Assembly (NCBI RefSeq): GCF_028009165.1
Contig: NC_079243.1
Coordinates: 3,100,001 to 3,164,000, forward strand
DNA: 64,000 nt
From: Akanthomyces muscarius
Lineage: Eukaryota; Ascomycota; Sordariomycetes; Hypocreales; Cordycipitaceae
Reading direction: 5' to 3'
The notes under the pieces are model-generated. The model ran no database searches, was not told the DNA's origin, and worked only from the letters and a program-made list of their open reading frames with translations. Below, piece by piece: positions 56,992-64,000 of this stretch; the first letter of the stretch is position 1; each line of letters begins with the position of its first letter. Both the position numbers and the translations under genes were made by a program.

Positions 56992-59900
56992 TCAAGGCAG
57001 ACTCAGTGGCTCGCCCTTTTCACATGTGAAAAGGTTGATGTGATGGTCGCCTCGCGCCGCACATCCAAGGATCGGACGGTGCGGGTGGAATGCCGTCGCC
57101 GAAATGGGCGAACTGCGGTTCTGCTGCAGAAAGCTCGAGTACGGCTCCAGCCGCGAGAGCTCTGCTCCTTCAAGATTGAAGATTTTGACCGAATGCGTCG
57201 AGGTGCCGCTGCACACGTTAGTACGGATCCCACATCATGAAGTTATGATTGACTTACACTGCAAATACTGGCAAGTGCTCGTGTGTGCTCGCTGTGCGAA
57301 GCGTGTCCCGCGTCGTTTGGAACGACCGCAAAGCCTTGTCCATTCGGATGTCCCAGATCTTGACTTTGCCATTTCGACTAGCGCTCATAAGCTCGCGCTG
57401 GCCGCCTCGCTGCATGTGAACAGCCTTGATCCATTGACGATCCGTCTCATCCTTCCACTTGCGGACCATTGACTCTTGAGGTCTCATGCGAGTGTCAAAG
57501 ACGCGAACTGCTCCGTCGCCAAAGCCGGCTACAAAGATGTCTCCAGTCATTTGATCCGAAGTCAGCGAGGTAACACACGATCCAGATCGAGCAGGAATGT
57601 CCATGACACACGTTTCGCTCGCGGCGTACCACACACGAATGACGCGAACATCTCCCGCAACAAGGACTCGGCCTTTGACTTGCTGCCAGTCAAAAACCAT
57701 GCCCGAGTTGACATTGCTCGGTACCATGTGCGTCAATGCTCGCCACGACGTAGCCAGTGCAATTTCTCTGTCGGAATCGTAGTTGCGGTAAATTCTAATG
57801 ACGCCATCCGATGAGCCCGTCAGCAGCATTGCCTGGTCATCTTCGTTGATAAACTTCATATCACTGATGCGGGAGCCTTCAGGGTTGCCGTTCGAAAACT
57901 TGCTTAGTCGACCCTGTCGCTTCCAGTCCCAGACCATGACAGTGTTGCCATTATCGGACACGGCCATGTGGTCTTCATATTGATGGAACGTCATCTTTGC
58001 GGGCTGCGCGCCATTGTTGACAATGCCAAGCTGGTTGTTCCAACGATGGCTTCCTGCAAACTGTTTGAGAGGCTGCGTTTCACGCAGAATCGTCTCATTT
58101 CGCTGCCTTCTCCAAAGTCTCTCGTTGTAGTTGGTGCTGCCGGGTTCGTCTGCCTCGCTATTCTTCATCTGCGGTTCTCGAAAGTACTCGGTGGACCAGT
58201 CGAGAAACTTGCTGACTAGAGGCAGGGTGGGGGTCTCTGTCAAGTCCCGTTCTTCAAATTGCCCAGAAACAGGCTCACGGACAATGTGATACGCGGCGGG
58301 GGCACCAGAAGTGTCATTTTGCTCAGGAGGCGCGGAAGCTTGATCCGGAGGAAGAGGAGTATTGGGAGATCTCGGCGGTGCCATGGAAGTCGTAGAGCCC
58401 GATGGCGTAGTCGGTCGAGATTTGTCCTCAGTACCAACAAACGATTGGAAGAGGAGGCTCGCAGTTCGCCGGAGAAGGCCTGGCGATGGCAGAGGGGCTG
58501 TGACAGGCGCACCATTACCACTCATGAGACTTCTTCGCTGATGAGCAGTGGCCGCACTCTTGAAAGCGGCGCGGTTCGATCTTCTCTGAATGTCGCGCAT
58601 CAAGGAGTGAGCCTGCTCGCCAATGGATGAGTTGATGAGGGCATTGTGCATATAGTCGACTATGACAGTAGCCGAACGTTGGACATCTGGGTGAGGGTCT
58701 ACGCTCAATATCAGAGCGTGCTTCCAGCAGGCCATGTAGACGCTGTTGTGCGAAAGACCGTGAGCCGTAGGTTTGATGGTTCCATCCTTGTTGCGATTTT
58801 CAGCTCGTGCATAGTGAAGGCCCATTTTGTGCTCGTGACCGTCGTCTGGTGGAGGGAAGAGCAGGTAATCCTTTTCTTCCTGCAGCTGTTCATACGCCGT
58901 GACCAAAAACTTGCTTTCGAAGCGTACAATAAAGTGTGACAGGAAGACTAAGAATTCCTTGCGCACCATAGGGCTGCCATCAGTTCCCATGTCAAGAATC
59001 GTCCAGGCAATTGATTCTTCAATCTTGGCCACCTCTTCCGTCAGATCTGGGATGCCGAGAAAGGTGGTCATTGCGTGAATGACGGCTGCGCGTACTTCAC
59101 AGCAAGGATCCTTGGTAAGGCATGCTAGCGTCACGTAGGCGTTCTCTCGAATGCCGCGCCATTTTGCCTCTGGGAGATCTTGCCAAAGCTGACTGATGCA
59201 CAAACATGCCCACTGTCTCAAGAGGTGGTTCTCTTGGTTCTGGATGTGGGTCAGGCAGTAAGTCATAATGTCAGTTTGGTTACAGATCATCTGACCGTTT
59301 TGGTAGTCCTTGCAAAGCATAGCCAAGATAAAGGCGCACATGGCCTTGTGCTCATCACTGTCGACAACTGGCAGTGCCTCGGTGGGCTTCAGGATCTGCG
59401 CGAAATAGCCATAGCCATTGTCCTTGGCCAAGTCTTGCTGGCAGCTTATATCAACGGCGATGAGTCGAGCCCAAATGAACACCATGACAGGCTTCAGCTC
59501 AGTCGCGGCTGACTGGAGCAGCTTAAGCACATAGGGGAAGATGCCGATGCTGAGAGCCAATTGCACTGACCATGGGCCCAAGTCCAGAAATCTGCCCAGA
59601 AGAATAAGTGCACGAACTCTGTGTTGCTGACTCAAGAGCACCTGCAAAACCACGGGCAATTGATCCGGCGGCTTTTGAGCAACAGCGTCTCCACGCGTCA
59701 AGTAGACCTCAAACGCAGTCAGTTGTTCGGTGAAGAAGGTCGAATTTTGGTACTCGTATTCGGTGCCATCGGTTTCCTTCTTCTCGAGCATCGGAAGCTG
59801 CGCGAGCGCCATGTCTACAGCCAGGTCCCAAGTCTCCCAGAGGGGATGCTGATGCGTGTCCGGCAGCTGCGGATACGACTGAGGGTGGCAGCCGTAGACC

Positions 59901-61327
59901 ATCATGACTCTTTGAGCGAGGAGAAAGTTGCGAAACAGCGCCGCAACCATGAGATCCTGGCGGAAAAACTTTCGAAAAAGATCACGCGGAAGCGTAGTCC
60001 AGGCGATGCTATCGGTGATGGCTGTGAATATCCAGTTGAGCTCACCCAGTGGGGTTCGCCGCTCCTGGAGGCGACCTGGAAGCTTCTTGGCGCGCTCTGG
60101 CGTCAGAGTTGTTTTGAGCGGATTCTGAAGGACAAAGAACCAGAGGGCCATCTCTATTGGGGTGGTAAGACACGCGGTAAACAGATCGGCGGGGAGGAGC
60201 GGGTTCGTCGGGAGATTTTCCTTCGCGGCGCAAGCGGCCAGATGGATATAGGGGCGGAAAGCCGTTTTTTCGTAGTGAGGGTCACGCTGGGCCGTCTCCC
60301 TTTCCTCGTCCTCGTGCTTTTCGACAAAGCGATGGTAATTGTTGAGGATATTGCCTGCCTCGGAGCAGTCCCATACATAGATCGTGGGTGCTTGTAACCA
60401 GTGCTGCAGGTCATATAATGATACTGGAATATACTGAGTGTAGGTCTTGTTGAAGACCCAAATTTCACCAGAGGCTGTGGGCTTGGGTACACCGTGACCA
60501 TTGTAATGAAGCAAGACGCGCTCTTCTTTGGCATTACGGCGCAGCGAGACGCAAAACTTTTTCGTCTCCTCAACGGACGGATCTAGATACTGCTTGTAGC
60601 GAGCCCTGATGGCCAGCGTCTCGTACTGAGACTGCAGGGCCTTTCCGATGTTCTCCAAGGCCTTCTGAGCCGGGGGAACGGTCGGGTCGGTCCATGCTTC
60701 GAGCTTGGCACCAGGGTTCGTCTTGAGCTGGTCAGGCGGCTCAACGCCAATGTTCAGGCAGACGGCGAGAGCGGCAGAGACAGTTTTTAGACGGTCTCTT
60801 TGACGCCAGTCGTGGAGCTCAGTCTGGAGAGCTTTGGGTTTACCGGTCGTCTCGTGTCGCTTGTCGGTAAAATACATGCACCAGTTCTAGACAGAGTCAG
60901 CACGCTCGGTTATCGTCATGGGGGAATAGCGCAAACGTACGCTTGCGAGTTGTGTAATGATGTGTTCTGATTGATAGTGATCTTCGAAGCCATGTCTGGC
61001 TCCCCATTCGGGGATCTCGTCGTCGCCCTGCTCCGACTCGTCTTGCTCTTGAGGTCTGGCGTACTCGCTCTTGGAGCGGATGAGCATGGGCTTATTTGGG
61101 CGCTGGGGCCGTTGGCTGCCTATGTCGTCTCTGATCTCGACGCTGGAGGATAGACCGTTCTTGCGGCCAGGTGCGCTGGAAGGCCGATGATCGCGGTCGT
61201 CGGGACTGTGGTTGCGAGAGTGATCCTGCGACCTGAACCTCGAGGGCTCGCCATTTATGCTGGCGGGATTGCTGCCGTGGCTGTGGCCGTTGAGGACCAC
61301 GCCGTTCGTATCAGCTCGCAACGTCAT
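56992..61327 (-). CDS. KOG1: TORC1 subunit Kog1/Raptor
   Basis: Exons 61327-60941, 60886-57258 and 57208-56992 encode 1410 aa. The first 110 residues are charged and disordered. The Raptor N-terminal caspase-like domain follows (about 133-310), with HYNGHG (His256-His260) and WDCSEAG (Cys303), the conserved His-Cys pair of Raptor. Armadillo/HEAT-like repeats fill about 440-800. A disordered Ser/Pro-rich linker lies at about 880-1000, and C-terminal WD40 repeats run to the end, the last ones in exon 3. Raptor recruits substrates such as S6K-type kinases to TOR and mediates nutrient control at the vacuole. Intron 2 is only 49 nt. Unspliced, the frame ends early at 57254, which would remove the last WD repeats. 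Confidence 0.95.
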
Positions 61328-63277
61328 GGTTGCAGAGACGAGTACGAGACTCGCACAATGATGCCTCTCGACGTCTATAGATAATGTGAGGTCGTGTAGC
61401 GGTGCGGCCGAGAGTGCGGTCGCGCCCGCAGCTTGGTGATGGGGCTGGGGAGCCGAGCCGCCCGCAGCTGGCAGATGGGACTGCTGCTAAAGAACGAGAT
61501 TGGGCGTCGCAAAGGAGAAGCCCATGGCCAGGCAGCTAGAGAAATGGGCGATCCCGCGGCTGGCGAAGTTGTAGCTCGGATCGATGAGGAGCGTGGATGG
61601 ACGCAGCACTCGTGGATAGCAGGTGTCGGTCGGATGAGCAAGTGAGGCGGGCGGATGCCTTGGTGCTGGTCCCAGTAGGTGGTAGGTACCTACTGACTGG
61701 ACAGACTGGTACTGGTACAGTCTGCAGTGTGGGTGCGGAGCGCTTCTGGCAGTGGATGCAGAAAGTGGATGTCTTGTGCCACACCAGCCTCACCCCGAGT
61801 TTGCTGGCTGAGCCACACCTGGGGAATTGCCAGGACGAGCGCCACACTAAGCTGCCTCTACTGGTACAGTACCTACTGAGTACACTACAAGTACGGATAA
61901 GTACACAGCGAGACTGAATAAATTTGTGAATGAGCAAGTACGAGGAGGAAAAAGAAACAGGCAGCTGGACTGGACGACAGACACTACGTATTTATCGAAA
62001 AGCTAGTTTATTGCAGATGTCTTGATTGGGGGTGTTACAGCGCTTGCGCCCGTGGCTGTGACCCGTGAACTAGAAACGCCGATACGAGCCGTACCACACG
62101 GAGCCCTTTTCCAGGCAAGCAAGCATGATGAGACGATCTCGTCTGCTGCGCAGGGTCTTTGCTCTGATTCGTGGCGTCTGGCTCGGGACTGTGGCCAAAA
62201 GAACGTACTTTATTGGGAGCATAACAACCTGGCGGCCAATTTACTGTTGCCTAATGACAGCCATACAGCAACGTTCGGCCTCATCACTCAAGAATACATC
62301 GTGCACATATACTCGGTTTGCCCAGCGTCTCGTGTCACCTTGCCACCGTGGCGTAGCGAGCACGCACTGTTCGGCGGAGGTTGCCTCCACAAGTACTCAG
62401 TACACCCGCGCCTGTTCTGTCTAACCCGCCGAATCATTGTGATGCGAAATTTAGTAACCTTTTACCCTATTTTGTCGCAGCCCTTTACACTTATCCCCCC
62501 TCGCCGGCACCAGCCAAGAACCATCGTCGCCTATCGCCAAACCTCGTGGCAGGGCGCCCCTCGCCGTCCATCCGCCCTGGCACGCCACCGTAATCCAGAA
62601 ATAACCAAGGATCAGCTAAAGAAACCCCGAGGATATCAAGATTTGGTCTAGTGACCAACATTCGCCCGACTAGATTGCTCAATTTGTCTTGAGGATCCTG
62701 TGGCGTCAAGGCTGTGCTATGCTACACACCATTCCACAAAAGTCCCATACCTGCGTGGGCCAACTAATGACCAAGAAGTTACACGAGAGTTTGCGAGGAG
62801 GATAATGAACAACGTTTCACCATGATTGACATCGCAAACATGACAAAAAAAATCACGATAAAATGATGAGATGCGACGAGCAAAATGTGGAAGAAAGCAC
62901 GGCCGACACGAGCAATAAACCAGTCAGCGAGAAACAGACACAGTCATGTCTACCTAAGAAGAGTCTTGATCGCCAAATATGAAGTTCCAAGCTTAGTTAG
63001 AGCGAGCATGGTGTACGGATAGCCTGATTAGCATTTTCGCCAGTCATCGCCCAGCCGTCAATCGATCTTCATCCACGGCGCGCGCTTGCGTTGGAAGCCT
63101 GACATCATAATGCGTACGCAAGGCTCTCCCGGGCAACATAATCTCTTAGCGGCCAGCCACCGTGGCGGCCGCAACCTGCCCGCCCCGATTCTAGAATGGT
63201 ATAAGAACGCCTAGCATCACCCTGCTCCTCATCGGCGACACCCAACCTACATGCCAAGACAGATCGAATCTTGAACA
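61328..63277. other. Divergent intergenic region
   Basis: About 1.95 kb between the starts of Kog1 (-) and the DUF1399-type gene (+), so both promoters lie here. Copies of TACTGGTAC and GGTAGGTACC simple sequence occur at about 61675-61720 and 61855-61900. A 209-codon frame at 62022-62651 shows no domain and is not annotated. Confidence 0.55.
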
Positions 63278-64000
63278 ATGGGATCGGCAGACGACAAACC
63301 AGCCGTACCAGGCGCCACTCTGAACGTCGCGGCTCCGCGCAGCAGCAACGATAGCCTGCAGGACGAGCAAGTCCCAAGCTACCAGGCCGTTGCCGACCAG
63401 CCACAAGAACCCCCAGCGCCTTTGCCGGAAATCATTCTCGATGAGGACGCCATCTTGTTGCAAAGCAAAGACACAAATAATATGAATTATGGCTTTGACG
63501 TTACCGAGAGTCGATGCCTTGCGCATCTCAAACTGCTCCATGCCATCCATACAATGAAGGAGGATGTTGGCTACTCGGACGGGCTGTGGGGAATCTGGGA
63601 CAGCCTTGTGACTGATAGCAAGGGGTCTTTCCTGGATTCCAGCGGCGTCTTTTCTGACAACGAAAAGGCCAAGATGACTGACGATGAAGAGAGGAAGCTG
63701 ATGCTGAGCAAGCTGCGCGAAAAGAGGTGGGCCATTTTTGTCGCACGAGCTGTTGATCGCTATGAGGCCTGGTGGAATGCTCAGGAGATCATGATGCTCA
63801 CAGAAGAGGATATGACTGTTAAAGACGGCGACAACTACATGCGGTTCCCGAGCACAAACCGTAAATTTAACTGGCAAGCGTCCACGATGCCTCCTCTTGG
63901 TCAGTCGCCCCTGCTGAAAGCGTTCCATCGCACTGATGCTAACTCACAACACAGACGTTCTCATGGTCATGCACACACACATGCTGAACCCTCGCGCGTT
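63278..64000 (+). CDS. DUF1399 / glycine-rich-domain-type protein, 5' part
   Basis: The exon 63278-63899 and the start of the next (63955 on), joined across a 55-nt intron (GTCAGT donor, CAG acceptor, GCTAAC branch), give the first 222 or so residues; the gene runs off the window. The start MGSADDKPA opens a Pro-rich leader of about 50 residues. A helical region follows with YEAWW and then MPPLDVLMVMHTHMLNPR. The pattern PPLDVLM(V)xH(x)2MLNPR is characteristic of the DUF1399 (plant GRDP-like) family, which is common as large proteins in filamentous fungi; their biochemical role is unknown. The second His matches the family pattern, while Met replaces the usual Trp before it. Confidence 0.75.
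   Translation, partial: MGSADDKPAVPGATLNVAAPRSSNDSLQDEQVPSYQAVADQPQEPPAPLPEIILDEDAILLQSKDTNNMNYGFDVTESRCLAHLKLLHAIHTMKEDVGYSDGLWGIWDSLVTDSKGSFLDSSGVFSDNEKAKMTDDEERKLMLSKLREKRWAIFVARAVDRYEAWWNAQEIMMLTEEDMTVKDGDNYMRFPSTNRKFNWQASTMPPLGQSPLLKAFHRTDANSQHRRSHGHAHTHAEPSRV

Noticed and set aside
62022..62651. 209-codon frame between Kog1 and the DUF1399-type gene
   Set aside because: No domain, irregular composition, and it lies in a divergent promoter region.

Overview
This is nuclear DNA of a filamentous ascomycete, most likely a Sordariomycete of the order Hypocreales. Genes have short introns (about 50-170 nt) with GTAAGT-like donors and CTAAC/CTAAT branch points. Intergenic spaces are kilobase-sized and hold GGTAGGTA/TACTGGTA-type simple sequence. 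The protein set is typical of Pezizomycotina: PalI, a divergent septin, Kog1, and a very large intron-free NRPS. I cannot name the species from sequence alone.

Left flank (1-15.1 kb): a Myb/telobox protein of the Tbf1/Taz1/TRF type (+) with telomere-like CCCTAA/CCCTGA repeats in its upstream region; a divergent septin (-); a 4.5-kb gene-poor stretch with a GA microsatellite; a small conserved-looking protein of unknown function (-) with a (CA)n(CG)n intron; a pyrimidine-rich tract built on a 17-bp minisatellite; and a mitochondrial ABC1/UbiB kinase-like protein of the Mcp2/ADCK1 type (-).

Centre (15.8-40.0 kb): a probable non-ribosomal peptide cluster. A 4469-aa tetramodular NRPS (-), A-T-C repeated four times plus a final T-like domain, is divergent from a cytochrome P450 (+), followed by a 12-exon ABCC/MRP-type exporter (+). 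This suggests a tetrapeptide scaffold that is oxidised and exported. The last carrier domain of the NRPS has Leu where the phosphopantetheine Ser should be. Adenylation domains 2 and 4 have the same hand-read specificity code.

Right flank (40.0-64.0 kb): core genes resume. They are PalI/Rim9 pH-signalling membrane protein (+), a conserved-looking acidic protein (+), choline/ethanolamine phosphotransferase (+) with a hairpin-forming first intron, a Yap-like bZIP factor (-), a possible 50-aa secreted peptide (-), cytosolic aspartyl-tRNA synthetase (-), the TORC1 subunit Kog1/Raptor (-), and the 5' part of a DUF1399-type protein (+) cut by the window edge.

The NRPS-P450-ABCC block thus lies inside an otherwise housekeeping neighbourhood. 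Exon coordinates were derived by hand from splice motifs and reading-frame closure. Every multi-exon model sums to a whole number of codons, but none has transcript support.
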